The translations under genes and the position numbers were made by a program. The notes beneath the pieces were generated by a model that saw nothing but the letters and a program-made list of their open reading frames with translations, did not search any database and had not been told where the DNA came from. A stretch of DNA of 64,000 nt from JASSUD01 sp031963005 (GTDB taxonomy: Bacteria > Pseudomonadota > Gammaproteobacteria > Burkholderiales > Burkholderiaceae): assembly GCA_031963005.1 (NCBI GenBank), contig JASSUL010000004.1:1-64000 (forward strand), in the 5' to 3' direction. Positions 35,424 to 44,932 of the stretch are shown here, piece by piece; within the stretch, counting starts at the first letter, position 1, and each line of letters begins with the position of its first letter.

Positions 35424-36098
35424 ATGCTGCATCTTAAAAAACAAGAAAAAACATCCTATTTCAAAAAAGTGGGGGGAATGTTAGCGGCTTTGGGCACGAT
35501 ACTAGCCTCCCTTTTTCTCTGCGTGTCTTTGGCATGGGGAAGCGAAGTAAAACGGGATGCGCCAGATGGTTTAATCAAGACCCTGACAGAATGTGTGGTC
35601 ACAGCGTTACGAGAAGATCCTACGATACAGCCCAATAATACACAGGGGCTTATTCGGCTTATCAATAAAGAAATTCTCCCCTACACGAATATTGAAAAAA
35701 CCACGCGTTTGGCAATAGGCCGTCACTGGAAAAAAGCGGACGCTGAGCAGAAAAAAGAATTGATAGAGGAATTTAAAACCCTATTGATTTATACCTATGC
35801 TGGAGCGTTAGCGAATAACCGTCAGGCTAATATCGAAGTTCTCGCTTCTACTACACCGAATAATGCGGATGATACCGTTATCAAAACCCAGGTGATTCAC
35901 CAGGGACAACCCATTGAAGTCGCCTATCGTTTATCTAAAGAACAAGAATTATGGTCGGTATACGATATCAGTGTAGCGGGGGTATGGTTAGTACAAAACT
36001 TCCGCCAACAGTTTAATGACACTTTATCTAGACCTGATGGTATCGATGCGCTAATTCAAAGCTTAAAGCAGCAAAATAAGCGTTTAACAGGGCGTTAG
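35424..36098 (+). CDS. mlaC: Periplasmic phospholipid-binding protein MlaC
   Basis: Soluble lipid shuttle of the Mla system that maintains outer-membrane asymmetry. A signal peptide covers about residues 1-38 (cleavage near AWGS-EVK). The MlaC/Ttg2D domain has EILPYTNIEKTTRLAIG and WSVYDISVAGVWLVQNFRQQF. It is 224 aa. GGAGA precedes the ATG. mlaB follows two bases after the stop. Confidence 0.95.
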   Translation: MLHLKKQEKTSYFKKVGGMLAALGTILASLFLCVSLAWGSEVKRDAPDGLIKTLTECVVTALREDPTIQPNNTQGLIRLINKEILPYTNIEKTTRLAIGRHWKKADAEQKKELIEEFKTLLIYTYAGALANNRQANIEVLASTTPNNADDTVIKTQVIHQGQPIEVAYRLSKEQELWSVYDISVAGVWLVQNFRQQFNDTLSRPDGIDALIQSLKQQNKRLTGR

Positions 36099-36100
36099 TC

Positions 36101-36382
36101 ATGAATACGCATGCTTTTAAAGTAGGTGCGAGATTGACCTATGATTGTGCCCATGCGGTATGTAAGGCTGGGCTTGGGCAGCTCAGTGTTGGCGTAAAGC
36201 AAGTCGACTGTGGTGCTTTGCAGCACTTTGATTCTTCTGCTTTAGCGGTTTTCTTAAGCTGGCAGCGAGCCGCTCAAAAACAGGGGCGGGTTATACAAGT
36301 ATGTAATATCCCTGCTGCATTAGCGAGCCTAGCGCAGGCTTATGGGGCCAGTGCGCTGTGCTTTGGAGCAAAAGCGGCTTGA
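36101..36382 (+). CDS. mlaB: STAS-domain protein MlaB
   Basis: Small cytoplasmic STAS protein of 93 aa, with VDCGALQHFDSSALAVFLSW holding the conserved DSS(A)L motif. MlaB normally binds the ATPase MlaF and stabilises the MlaFED importer. No mlaF, mlaE or mlaD is in this window, so the partner must lie elsewhere or be lost. Confidence 0.9.
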   Translation: MNTHAFKVGARLTYDCAHAVCKAGLGQLSVGVKQVDCGALQHFDSSALAVFLSWQRAAQKQGRVIQVCNIPAALASLAQAYGASALCFGAKAA

Positions 36383-36488
36383 AAGCAGGCATACTTGCGG
36401 GCGTATGCGTAATCGCTATAGGATAGGCCATTAGCAGGTATACTCTTAAACACTCTGCGGATCTTTTTTCACTTTTCTCCTGCGCGCT

Positions 36489-37730
36489 ATGTATTCCATT
36501 CAAATTGATCGCATTCAGAAAAATTACCAAGATTTTTCGGCTCTCAAAGAGGTTAGCTTCAATGTTGAAGAAGGTGAATTCTTTGGTTTGCTAGGCCCTA
36601 ATGGAGCAGGGAAGACCACACTTATCAGCATCTTAGCGGGGCTCACCTGTGCAACCAGTGGTACGGCGCGTATACACGGCTTTGATGTTGTAAAAAACTA
36701 TCGGGAAGCGCGCCGTAGGGTGGGCATTGTTCCCCAAGAATTGGTGTTTGATCCTTTCTTTACTGTGCGTGAAACCCTTCGTTTGCAATCCGGTTATTAC
36801 GGTCTGCGACGTAACGATGCATGGATTGATGAAATCATGCATCACTTAGACCTGACAGATAAAGCGGATAGCAATATGCGCGCTTTATCCGGTGGGATGA
36901 AGCGGCGCGTATTAGTTGCACAAGCCTTGGTACACCGACCTCCTGTGATTGTGCTCGATGAACCCACCGCAGGCGTAGATGTAGAGTTGCGTCAGACATT
37001 GTGGAAATTTATCGCCCAGCTCAATAAAGATGGACACACGATTGTATTGACTACGCATTACCTTGAAGAGGCGGAAGAGCTATGCAATCGTATTGCGATG
37101 CTCCGGCAAGGTAAAGTCGTTGCGCTAGATCATAAAGCTGCGCTATTAAAGGGTTTTGCTAGTAATCAGTTGGTACTCACATTGAGCGCTGGCCAATTGC
37201 CTGAAAGCCTAAAACCTTTAGAGCTTAATCACAAGGCGCGCAGTGCAGTAAGCGTGCCAGGCAAGGCTAAGCCCCATGTATTGCAATTAAATGCTTTTGA
37301 CGAAATTGAGGCCATCCTAGCGCAATGCCGGCAAGCCGGGTGCGTGCTTGAGGAGGTAGAAATTCGCCGCGCTGACTTGGAACGTGTTTTTCTACAGGTC
37401 ATGAAAAATGCCGCGCAAGGCGGTAGCTCGCGTCCATCTTCTCGCTCGGAAGAGCATGCTAGTACTTCGACTGAAAAGACAACAGGACAAGAGAAGGCGA
37501 AAGCGAAAGCCAATACGGCTTCTTCTACTAAAGATCAACCCATTACAGACTCGACCTCAGTGAGCAAGACCAAAGTCAAGTCTGCATCCAAATCGACGGC
37601 TTCCACGTCTTCAAAAGAATCGCCGCCACCTGCGCGAAAGACGGCAGCCACTTCCAGTAAAGAATCGGCGCCTAAAAAACGGGTAAGTGCAAAAGATAAA
37701 GCTGTCGATGCGACGAAGGAGATGAAGTAA
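36489..37730 (+). CDS. ABC transporter ATPase (YadG type) with Lys/Ser-rich tail
   Basis: Walker A GPNGAGKT is at residues 36-43, the signature ALSGGMKRR near 137-145, Walker B VIVLDEPTAGVD near 156-167, and the H-loop TTHYLEEAEE follows. This is the ABC-2 exporter ATPase family. The ATPase domain and its small C-terminal domain end near 308. The last ~105 residues are a low-complexity tail rich in Ser, Thr, Lys and Ala that typical YadG proteins lack. Its stop overlaps the permease start by one base. Confidence 0.9.
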   Translation: MYSIQIDRIQKNYQDFSALKEVSFNVEEGEFFGLLGPNGAGKTTLISILAGLTCATSGTARIHGFDVVKNYREARRRVGIVPQELVFDPFFTVRETLRLQSGYYGLRRNDAWIDEIMHHLDLTDKADSNMRALSGGMKRRVLVAQALVHRPPVIVLDEPTAGVDVELRQTLWKFIAQLNKDGHTIVLTTHYLEEAEELCNRIAMLRQGKVVALDHKAALLKGFASNQLVLTLSAGQLPESLKPLELNHKARSAVSVPGKAKPHVLQLNAFDEIEAILAQCRQAGCVLEEVEIRRADLERVFLQVMKNAAQGGSSRPSSRSEEHASTSTEKTTGQEKAKAKANTASSTKDQPITDSTSVSKTKVKSASKSTASTSSKESPPPARKTAATSSKESAPKKRVSAKDKAVDATKEMK

Positions 37731-38485
37731 TGCAGGGTTTTATTACATTACTCTATAAAGAATCTTTACGTTTCTGGAAAGTAGGGTTTCAAACGCTTGC
37801 TGCACCTATTATTACGTCCTTGCTGTATTTGCTCGTCTTTGGGCATACGCTGAGGAATCATGCAGACATTTATCCTGGCATTTCTTACACCGCTTTTTTG
37901 GTGCCTGGTCTAGTTATGATGAGTATTTTGCAAAATGCTTTTGCTAATACTTCCTCGTCGCTGATTCAGTCGAAAATCACAGGCAATATTGTCTTTATCC
38001 TGCTTCCTCCTTTTGCGCCCTGGGAAATATTCTGGGCTTATGTGCTCGCCTCTATTTTGCGGGGTGCGTGCGTTGGCGTAGGCGTGTTTTTCGCCACAGT
38101 ATGGCTTGTGCCGGTAACATTTGCCGCGCCATGGTATATCTTTGCCTTTTTGTTTTTAGGTGCCACAGCGCTGGGAACCTTAGGGTGTATCGCTGGGATT
38201 TACTCTGAGAAATTTGATCAGCTTGCGGCATTTCAAAATTTCTTGATTATGCCGATGACATTTTTATCGGGTGTTTTTTACTCGGCGCATACTTTGCCGC
38301 CAGTATGGCATGCTATTTCAAGCGTTAATCCTTTTTTCTATCTGATCGATGGTTTCCGTTATGGTTTCTTAGGAGCTTCGGATGTCGATCCGCTCAAAAG
38401 TTTAGCCATTAGTGCGGCTTTTTGCCTGGTGTTAGTCATTTTTACACTGCGATTATTAGCTAAGGGCCATAAGTTGCGAAATTAA
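37730..38485 (+). CDS. ABC-2 type transporter permease (YadH type)
   Basis: Six hydrophobic segments in 251 aa with the ABC-2 signature region DQLAAFQNFLIMPMTFLSGVFYS. It pairs with the preceding ATPase by a one-base overlap. The transported substrate is unknown; in Burkholderia this pair always sits between mlaB and bolA. Confidence 0.92.
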   Translation: MQGFITLLYKESLRFWKVGFQTLAAPIITSLLYLLVFGHTLRNHADIYPGISYTAFLVPGLVMMSILQNAFANTSSSLIQSKITGNIVFILLPPFAPWEIFWAYVLASILRGACVGVGVFFATVWLVPVTFAAPWYIFAFLFLGATALGTLGCIAGIYSEKFDQLAAFQNFLIMPMTFLSGVFYSAHTLPPVWHAISSVNPFFYLIDGFRYGFLGASDVDPLKSLAISAAFCLVLVIFTLRLLAKGHKLRN

Positions 38486-38549
38486 AGCAGCGCTTTAAGG
38501 ATATCTCCATCGAGGTATTGTGCTTATTCAATATACGCTGCATGCCTTT

Positions 38550-38612
38550 AGAACCTATTGAGTATCTCCCAAAGAGAGGCCCGCGCCCTTTTGAGAGATA
38601 CTGGAGAGTAAA
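38550..38612. repeat. Decayed palindromic element, family 1 arms only (copy H)
   Basis: AGAACCTATTGAGTATCTCCC and GGGCGCGGG followed by CCCTTTTGAGAGATACT resemble the two arms of copy A, brought together with the core deleted. It lies between the permease and bolA. Confidence 0.65.
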
Positions 38613-38662
38613 AATAGGAAAGACCTACGCATATGCGTTTAATGTATCTATAGAGATTTTCC

Positions 38663-38911
38663 ATGCTGCCAACACCAGACGATATCAAAATGTACATTAC
38701 CTCTGGCATGCTCTGTGAGCATATCGAGGTAGAAGGAGATGGACAACATTTCTATGCTACGATCATAAGCTCCACCTTTATTGCAAAGAGTCGGGTAGAG
38801 CGCCATCAGATCGTCTATACCGCGTTGGGCGCACGTATGAAGAGTGAAATTCATGCATTGAGTATGAAAACCTTCACTCCTGAAGAGTGGCGCGTATCGA
38901 TTCATGCTTAG
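38663..38911 (+). CDS. BolA/IbaG family protein
   Basis: Small protein of 82 aa with the BolA fold: DGQHFYATIISSTFIAKSRVERHQIVY and a C-terminal helix. IbaG-type members partner monothiol glutaredoxins in iron-sulfur handling. It is placed directly before murA, as for ibaG in gamma- and betaproteobacteria. Confidence 0.9.
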   Translation: MLPTPDDIKMYITSGMLCEHIEVEGDGQHFYATIISSTFIAKSRVERHQIVYTALGARMKSEIHALSMKTFTPEEWRVSIHA

Positions 38912-38920
38912 TCTTTTATG

Positions 38921-38941
38921 CCGCATTATAAAAAAATGCGG
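38921..38941 (+). terminator. Hairpin after bolA
   Basis: CCGCATT and AATGCGG form a 7-bp stem around an A-rich loop, ten bases after the bolA stop. The following GGGGGTTT is a poor T-run, so termination is uncertain. Confidence 0.4.
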
Positions 38942-39063
38942 TGGGGGTTTGACCTTAACTGATAACCCTTCTATTACTCTGTCTGTACCTACTATCTACT
39001 ACCCTGTATCTACTACTCTGTAAACAGGGTTCCTTTTATTCTATTTCTATATCTTGCTGTTTC

Positions 39064-40455
39064 ATGGACAAACTCCGTATTCAGGGTGGGCATCGTCTAG
39101 TTGGCGAGATTGCTATTTCAGGCGCCAAAAATGCAGCGCTCCCCATATTATGTGCATGCCTTCTGACGGCTGATCCTGTGCACTTGCATAATGTGCCGAA
39201 TTTGCAAGATGTGCGCACGATGCTAGCTTTACTAGGTCATATGGGAGTGCATATCGATCTGATAGCGCATACACCAGGAGCTACCGGTCAGACCGTCACT
39301 TTGCAGGCTCAAAAACTGCTGGAACTCACTGCACCCTATGACCGTGTTAAAGCCATGCGCGCCTCGATTTTGGTGCTAGGGCCTTTACTCGCCCGTTTTG
39401 GTGCTGCGCGTGTTTCATTGCCTGGAGGCTGTGCGATTGGATCTCGCCCTGTTGATCAGCATATCAAGGGCCTCTGCGCACTCGGTGCAGATATTCATCT
39501 TGAGCATGGCTATATCGAAGCGCATATTCCTGGTGCATTCCCTGCAGGGGGCAATATTTACAGTACGCCGACGGATAATGCAAAACCTATCCGCCTCAAA
39601 GGTCATCGCATTATCCCCGATATGATTACGGTGACGGGAACAGAAAATATCCTGATGGCCGCTACGTTAGCAGAAGGGGAAACGGTTATTGAAAATGCGG
39701 CGCGAGAACCTGAAGTGACGGATCTCGCTCGTTTTTTAGTGGCTATGGGTGCGCGTATTGAAGGGATAGGCACTGATTGTCTGGTTATTCAAGGTGTAGA
39801 GCGTTTACATGGAGCCACCTACACTATTGCACCAGATCGGATTGAGGCCGGAACTTTTCTCTGTGCCGTGGCAGCAACAGGTGGAGAACTCACATTACGT
39901 AATGTCGACCCCACCTCGCTCGATGTTGTATTAGATAAATTGCGTGAAGCAGGGCTGATTTTAGAGGTGGGCACCGATACCATCCATGCCATTATGCGCG
40001 ATCGCCCCCGAGCAGTCAGTTTTAGAACGTCTGAATATCCCGCATTTCCCACAGACCTGCAAGCGCAGTTTATGGCATTGAATTGTGTAGCGGAAGGACA
40101 AGCATGTGTGACAGAAACGATTTTTGAGAATCGTTTTATGCATGTAGGAGAACTGATTCGCTTGGGAGCGTCGATAATCATTGAAGGAAATAAGGCTTGG
40201 GTCACTGGCATGCCATTTGTATCGGGAGCTAATGTGATGGCAACCGATTTACGTGCTTCTGCTGGCCTAGTGATTACAGCATTAGCTGCACGGGGAGAAA
40301 CCACTATCGATCGCATCTATCATTTAGATCGCGGCTACGATGCAATGGAAAAGAAACTCTGTGCGGTAGGTGCTCAGGTAGAACGCATCGGATCGATGCC
40401 TACTCTATCATCACCAAGCATTCATGAAGTCGCGCGCAATGAGGCGCATGCATAA
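39064..40455 (+). CDS. murA: UDP-N-acetylglucosamine 1-carboxyvinyltransferase
   Basis: First committed step of peptidoglycan synthesis. Lys22-Asn23 lies in GAKNAALPIL, the catalytic Cys123 in PGGCAIGSRPVDQH, and DLRASAGLVITALAA near the end is conserved. It is 463 aa against about 420 in E. coli, the surplus being a C-terminal tail. The stop codon shares its last base with the hisG start. Confidence 0.97.
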   Translation: MDKLRIQGGHRLVGEIAISGAKNAALPILCACLLTADPVHLHNVPNLQDVRTMLALLGHMGVHIDLIAHTPGATGQTVTLQAQKLLELTAPYDRVKAMRASILVLGPLLARFGAARVSLPGGCAIGSRPVDQHIKGLCALGADIHLEHGYIEAHIPGAFPAGGNIYSTPTDNAKPIRLKGHRIIPDMITVTGTENILMAATLAEGETVIENAAREPEVTDLARFLVAMGARIEGIGTDCLVIQGVERLHGATYTIAPDRIEAGTFLCAVAATGGELTLRNVDPTSLDVVLDKLREAGLILEVGTDTIHAIMRDRPRAVSFRTSEYPAFPTDLQAQFMALNCVAEGQACVTETIFENRFMHVGELIRLGASIIIEGNKAWVTGMPFVSGANVMATDLRASAGLVITALAARGETTIDRIYHLDRGYDAMEKKLCAVGAQVERIGSMPTLSSPSIHEVARNEAHA

Positions 40456-41189
40456 TGCAGGCGGTAATGATAGAAAACACAATAGAAAACACAGCCCCAT
40501 TGCCTGAAAACCGCTTCGCAACTCGATTTGCGCAGACGCAACTCACCTTTGCGTTGGCTAAAGGGCGTATTTTTCAAGAGACACGCGCGCTGCTTGCCGC
40601 TATGGATGTGCATATTCACGGCGAACCAGAAACGTCTCGCAAACTCATTTTTCAGACTAGTCAGCCAGGTTTACAGGTGATCCTAGTGCGTGCAAGCGAC
40701 ATTCCAACCTATGTGCAGTATGGTGCAGCAGATTTTGGAGCCGTAGGCAAAGATGTGCTGTTGGAGCATGATGGGGCGGGTTTATACCAACCTCTAGATT
40801 TAGGAATAGCTTGCTGCCGTATGTCGGTTGCTGCCCCTGCTGAATTTGATTATGTCCGTGCAACGCGTCCAGGTGCGCGAATACGGGTAGCCACAAAATT
40901 CGTGCGCACTGCGCGTGCGCATTTCGCGGCAAAAGGCGTTCCAGTGGATCTGATTAAACTCTATGGCTCGATGGAACTGGCCCCTTTAGCAGGCTTAGCA
41001 GATGCTATCGTCGATGTAGTGGGAACGGGCGCTACTTTGCGCGCGAATCATTTAGTCGAAGTGGAATCTATCATGCCTATCTCTGCACGTCTGATTGTGA
41101 ATCAGGCCGCCCTCAAGCTCAAACGCGCAACACTTGGACCCATACTTGATGCTCTAGAAGGGGTACTACAAGCACGTGAAAGCATGTAG
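40455..41189 (+). CDS. hisG: ATP phosphoribosyltransferase, short form
   Basis: First enzyme of histidine synthesis. It is the short HisG type that needs the HisZ regulatory subunit. It has 244 aa; the core begins at LTFALAKGRIFQETRALL (about residue 30), and the phosphoribosyl-binding DAIVDVVGTGATLRANHL is present. The N-terminal ~28 residues are extra. HisZ is not in the window. Confidence 0.95.
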   Translation: MQAVMIENTIENTAPLPENRFATRFAQTQLTFALAKGRIFQETRALLAAMDVHIHGEPETSRKLIFQTSQPGLQVILVRASDIPTYVQYGAADFGAVGKDVLLEHDGAGLYQPLDLGIACCRMSVAAPAEFDYVRATRPGARIRVATKFVRTARAHFAAKGVPVDLIKLYGSMELAPLAGLADAIVDVVGTGATLRANHLVEVESIMPISARLIVNQAALKLKRATLGPILDALEGVLQARESM

Positions 41190-41277
41190 TCTATCGATGC
41201 ATGATCCTTTGTGGCCATCACCAAGGTGGGTGTTCTGAAGGGAGCACTTCCTTTTTCATTTTCCCTTACTCCTGAAA

Positions 41278-42633
41278 ATGCCTGCTACATCCTTAAATCT
41301 TCGTAGACTCCAGACACACGATCCGCATTTTGAAGCGGATTTTGCCGCTTTATCGGCGCAAGCACTCAGCCATGATGAAGAAGTTGATCGTTGTGTCGCT
41401 GGGATTCTGGCAGACGTGCAAGCACGGCGAGATGCGGCCGTTTTGGAATATACGCACCGCTTTGATCGCCTACATGCGCATTCGGTATCAGAGCTAGAAA
41501 TCCCGGCGCATGCGCTAGAAGCCTCTTTCCAGCGCTTAACCCCTAAAACCCGAGATGCCTTAGAAGCGGCAGCAATACGCATTCGGGCCTACCATGAGCG
41601 CCAAAAGCAAGCATGCGGGAGTTTTGACTGGCAGCATACAGAGCCAGACGGCACCACACTAGGACAGAAAGTCACTCCACTTGAACGCGTAGGGATCTAT
41701 GTGCCAGGCGGGCGCGCTGCATATCCTTCTTCGGTGTTGATGAATGCATTGCCTGCCAAAGTGGCGGGAGTGCAAGATATCGTGATGGTTGTTCCTACAC
41801 CAGATGGGTATCAAAATCCTTTGGTATTAGCAGCGGCTTTTCTGGCTGGCGTGAACCGCGTATTCACTATAGGTGGTGCGCAGGCTATTGGCGCGCTAGC
41901 GTATGGCACTCCCACGATTCCTGCAGTAGATAAGATTGTAGGTCCAGGGAATGCCTATGTAGCTGCTGCAAAACGCAGGGTCTTTGGCAATGTAGGCATA
42001 GACTTGATTGCAGGGCCTTCTGAAATCGTCGTGTTATGTGATGGCACGACAGATCCACACTGGATCGCTATGGATTTATGCGCGCAGGCTGAGCACGATG
42101 AGCATGCGCAAGCCATTCTATTAAGCCCAGATAGCGCATTTATCGAGCAGGTTGCTCACGCATTAGACCAATTAATACCCGAATTACCCCGCAAAGCCAT
42201 TATTCATCGCGCGCTAGAAAATCGAGGCGCTTTGATTGCCGTGCGCAATATGGAAGAAGGGTGCGCGATCATTAATCGACTCGCCCCCGAGCATGTAGAA
42301 ATCGCTGCACAATCCGCGCGTCAATGGTCAAAGACTATCCATCATGCAGGAGCCATCTTTATCGGGCGCTATACCAGTGAAAGTTTAGGGGATTACTGTG
42401 CAGGCCCCAATCATGTGCTACCTACCGCAAGAAGCGCCCGTTTTTCCTCTCCTCTGGGGGTTTATGATTTTCTCAAACGTACCAGTGTGCTCGAAGTAAG
42501 CGAACAAGGTGCTCGGATATTAGGGGATATCGCTGTCGAGTTAGCTTATGGAGAAGGCCTCCATGCCCATGCCCGCAGCGCAGCCTACCGCATGGATAAT
42601 CTGCGCCCTGAGATGTTTAATACCAATATATAA
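41278..42633 (+). CDS. hisD: Histidinol dehydrogenase
   Basis: NAD-dependent zinc enzyme for the last two steps of histidine synthesis. It has 451 aa. The family signatures are VGIYVPGGRAAYPSSVLM, the GGAQAIGALAYGT block, the PGNAYVAAAK segment and the zinc-ligand region AQAEHDEHAQA. It normally leads into hisC; here the his order stops at this gene. Confidence 0.97.
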   Translation: MPATSLNLRRLQTHDPHFEADFAALSAQALSHDEEVDRCVAGILADVQARRDAAVLEYTHRFDRLHAHSVSELEIPAHALEASFQRLTPKTRDALEAAAIRIRAYHERQKQACGSFDWQHTEPDGTTLGQKVTPLERVGIYVPGGRAAYPSSVLMNALPAKVAGVQDIVMVVPTPDGYQNPLVLAAAFLAGVNRVFTIGGAQAIGALAYGTPTIPAVDKIVGPGNAYVAAAKRRVFGNVGIDLIAGPSEIVVLCDGTTDPHWIAMDLCAQAEHDEHAQAILLSPDSAFIEQVAHALDQLIPELPRKAIIHRALENRGALIAVRNMEEGCAIINRLAPEHVEIAAQSARQWSKTIHHAGAIFIGRYTSESLGDYCAGPNHVLPTARSARFSSPLGVYDFLKRTSVLEVSEQGARILGDIAVELAYGEGLHAHARSAAYRMDNLRPEMFNTNI

Positions 42634-42650
42634 ACTTTATACTCACTTAA

Positions 42651-42781
42651 ATGCTGGAAAAATTGGTCAGAGCGCTTTGTGAAGAAAGATCTGAATTAAT
42701 CGAATAGCTCGGTTATGAATTTGACCCACAGCAGTTTGATCTTCATGAGATCAATGAAAATCTTAAGCACTTGCAAAAATG
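42651..42781 (+). pseudogene. C-terminal remnant of a gene upstream of the YhcG nuclease
   Basis: Read from ATG 42651 the frame gives MLEKLVRALCEERSELIE, a TAG stop at 42705, then LGYEFDPQQFDLHEINENL to a TGA that overlaps the next gene's ATG (ATGA). The overlap suggests it was once the 3' end of a gene translationally coupled to the nuclease. YhcG-type genes are often found in type I restriction loci, so an hsd-type origin is possible; I do not recognise the fragment itself. Confidence 0.5.
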
Positions 42782-43873
42782 AAGATGCCATCACTGGATT
42801 TACAAACTGCGCAAATGAGCAATATCGCGACTGAGCTTGTTGGTGATATCCGCAATTTGATCCGCGAAGCCAAAGTAGGACTGGCTGCCACCGTCAATTC
42901 GACTCTGACCTTGCTGTATTGGCGCATCGGGCGGCGTATTCATACCGAAATACTCAAGGGAGAGCGGGCTGAATATGGCAGGCAAATCATTGAGACACTG
43001 GCTCAGCAATTGGAAGCCGAACATGGACGTGGTTTCAGTACCAAAAATCTTCGCCATATGCTGCGTTTTGCTGAGATATTTGCAGCTGAGAAGATTGTCT
43101 ACGCGCTGAGTAGAGAATTGAGTTGGACCCACTTGCGCAGCCTAATCTATATTGAAGATCCACTCAAACGCGAGTTCTACCTTGAGATGTGCAAAAGTGA
43201 GGGCTGGAGTACCCGCGCTTTACAAAATCGTCTTGATTCTATGTTGTTCGAGCGCACAGCGCTTTCGCGCAAGCCAGACGAGTTACTAAAAATCGAACTA
43301 GCCGCATTGAGAAACCAAGAAGTCTTAAGTCCTAATCTCGTGCTAAAAGACCCCTACATCCTTGACTTTTTAGGGCTGCATGATCGCTATCTTGAAAAAG
43401 ATCTTGAAGACGTTATCCTGCGCGAACTGGAACACTTTCTGCTAGAGCTGGGTACGGGTTTTAGTTTTATCGCTCGTCAAAAACGACTACAGATCGACAA
43501 CGCTGATTTTTACATTGATCTGTTATTCTACAATCGTCGTCTCAAACGCCTGGTAGCCATCGAACTAAAGCTAGGAGAATTCAAAGCGGCAGATAAAGGT
43601 CAGATGGAACTTTATCTGCGCTGGCTTGCAAAATATGAACAAGAACCGGATGAAGCGCCGCCACTAGGTATCATCCTATGCACAGGCAAAAATTGTGAAC
43701 AGATTGAACTTCTGGAACTAGGCCAAAGTGGTATCCACGTTGCCGAATATATGACTGGCCTGCCATCTCGACAATTACTGGAACAAAAATTGCATGAGGC
43801 AGTAGCGCTATCGAAAGCGCGTTTTGAGAATCGCAGAAGTCCTATAGAAGGCAAATCAGACAACGAAGGCTAA
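42779..43873 (+). CDS. YhcG-type PDDEXK nuclease (DUF1016)
   Basis: The N-terminal DUF1016 winged region (about 15-150) contains LLYWRIGRRIHTEIL and ELSWTHLRSLIYI. The C-terminal PDDEXK domain (about 185-350) has the acidic Asp247 in DFYIDLLFYNRRL and the catalytic Glu262-Leu-Lys264. It is 364 aa, full length. Relatives occur beside type I restriction-modification genes and in other defence or mobile contexts. No methylase or specificity gene is left beside it. It interrupts the his gene order after hisD and marks the left edge of the accessory region. Confidence 0.92.
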   Translation: MKMPSLDLQTAQMSNIATELVGDIRNLIREAKVGLAATVNSTLTLLYWRIGRRIHTEILKGERAEYGRQIIETLAQQLEAEHGRGFSTKNLRHMLRFAEIFAAEKIVYALSRELSWTHLRSLIYIEDPLKREFYLEMCKSEGWSTRALQNRLDSMLFERTALSRKPDELLKIELAALRNQEVLSPNLVLKDPYILDFLGLHDRYLEKDLEDVILRELEHFLLELGTGFSFIARQKRLQIDNADFYIDLLFYNRRLKRLVAIELKLGEFKAADKGQMELYLRWLAKYEQEPDEAPPLGIILCTGKNCEQIELLELGQSGIHVAEYMTGLPSRQLLEQKLHEAVALSKARFENRRSPIEGKSDNEG

Positions 43874-43927
43874 ATACTCTGCAAAATCTTGGCTGTCCTC
43901 ACCAGGGAATACCCTAGCGATTTATTT

Positions 43928-44563
43928 TTAGCTTGCCATAATATCTATAGAAGATCGTGAAAATAGATGCGTTGCAGGATAAAATTTTTCAGTCTGAAAT
44001 TCATACAATGATGGCGTATTTTTCTCTATCCGATGGTTGCTTTGATAGATATCATGTGTAACCGGATCGCAAATAAAAGTACGCCTTTCACTTTTCTGCA
44101 TATTAGCAAGAAGACTTTCTTCTATTTTATGATGGGGTTTTGCAGGTATTAAGTCAGTTTCCAAAGGAGAAGAATCTGTTATTGTAAAATAACTCTCTTC
44201 AGAAATGGCAGTGATGTTTTCTCCTGAGTAGATTGTGAAGCTTTTTCTAGTCGCTAACTCAACATCTTGATTAGGTTTATCTTCTTTAATATTAGGTTTA
44301 TCTTCTTTAGTATTAAAGAAATTATATAATTTCTGAATTATAGTATTAAAAAAATTATATAGATGCGTGTATATGTTGAAAAATAAGCTTTTTATCGGGG
44401 TAGTTATTGAGTAATTAAGATGGGCAAAAGTATCGGAAAATTCGCATGCATCGAGCTTTTGTGGTGCATTTTTAGGAATGTTGTTAGGATTTTTATGCGT
44501 TTCTATTGCAGTACTTTTGTATATATTTAATGCTTCACTACGATGAATGGCAGATGTCGTCAT
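43928..44563 (-). CDS. Hypothetical AT-rich protein, possible effector
   Basis: I do not recognise this 211-aa protein. It is Asn-, Thr- and Ser-rich with an AT-rich codon bias unlike the neighbouring hisD and ccsB. No signal peptide is visible. A short hydrophobic/aromatic middle holds a repeated LYNFFNT, followed by a duplicated KEDKPN (two copies), evidence of recent slippage. It lies next to other AT-rich effector-like genes. ATG at 44563 is preceded by GAGA on the minus strand. Confidence 0.5.
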   Translation of the reverse strand: MTTSAIHRSEALNIYKSTAIETHKNPNNIPKNAPQKLDACEFSDTFAHLNYSITTPIKSLFFNIYTHLYNFFNTIIQKLYNFFNTKEDKPNIKEDKPNQDVELATRKSFTIYSGENITAISEESYFTITDSSPLETDLIPAKPHHKIEESLLANMQKSERRTFICDPVTHDIYQSNHRIEKNTPSLYEFQTEKFYPATHLFSRSSIDIMAS

Positions 44564-44932
44564 AGTTTTTCTCTCGTCTTTTAAAAATCATCTAGAATCA
44601 AAAATGCTTTTGGTCTGATGCTGCTAAACAACAAGGTAAAGAAAATTGTATGAGAGAAAACTAAAGCATTATTTCGATAAATACAGGCTATTTTTTTAAA
44701 TAGCTAGGTTAGCTAAAAGCTATATTTCAAATCAGGATATTTTTGTAATTCATCTATATAATAATTGAACGCAGTTATTATGGTTTTCAACATATTCTGT
44801 ATTCTGTATCTATTATTTTCTATTTGTGGCGGTACGGTATCTTGTAGCCCTAAAAAATATCTGATTGATTGAATCAATAAATTCGTAATTTTGGTTCTTA
44901 ACGGGCATATATGCCACTCACACGCGATTACT
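44564..44932. other. AT-rich intergenic region with a decayed coding fragment
   Basis: On the minus strand, around 44722-44875, two short frames read DSINQIFFRATRYRTATNRK and LKTIITAFNYYIDELQKYP, separated by a stop and frameshift. They look like parts of one broken gene that I do not recognise. The rest appears non-coding. Confidence 0.35.
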
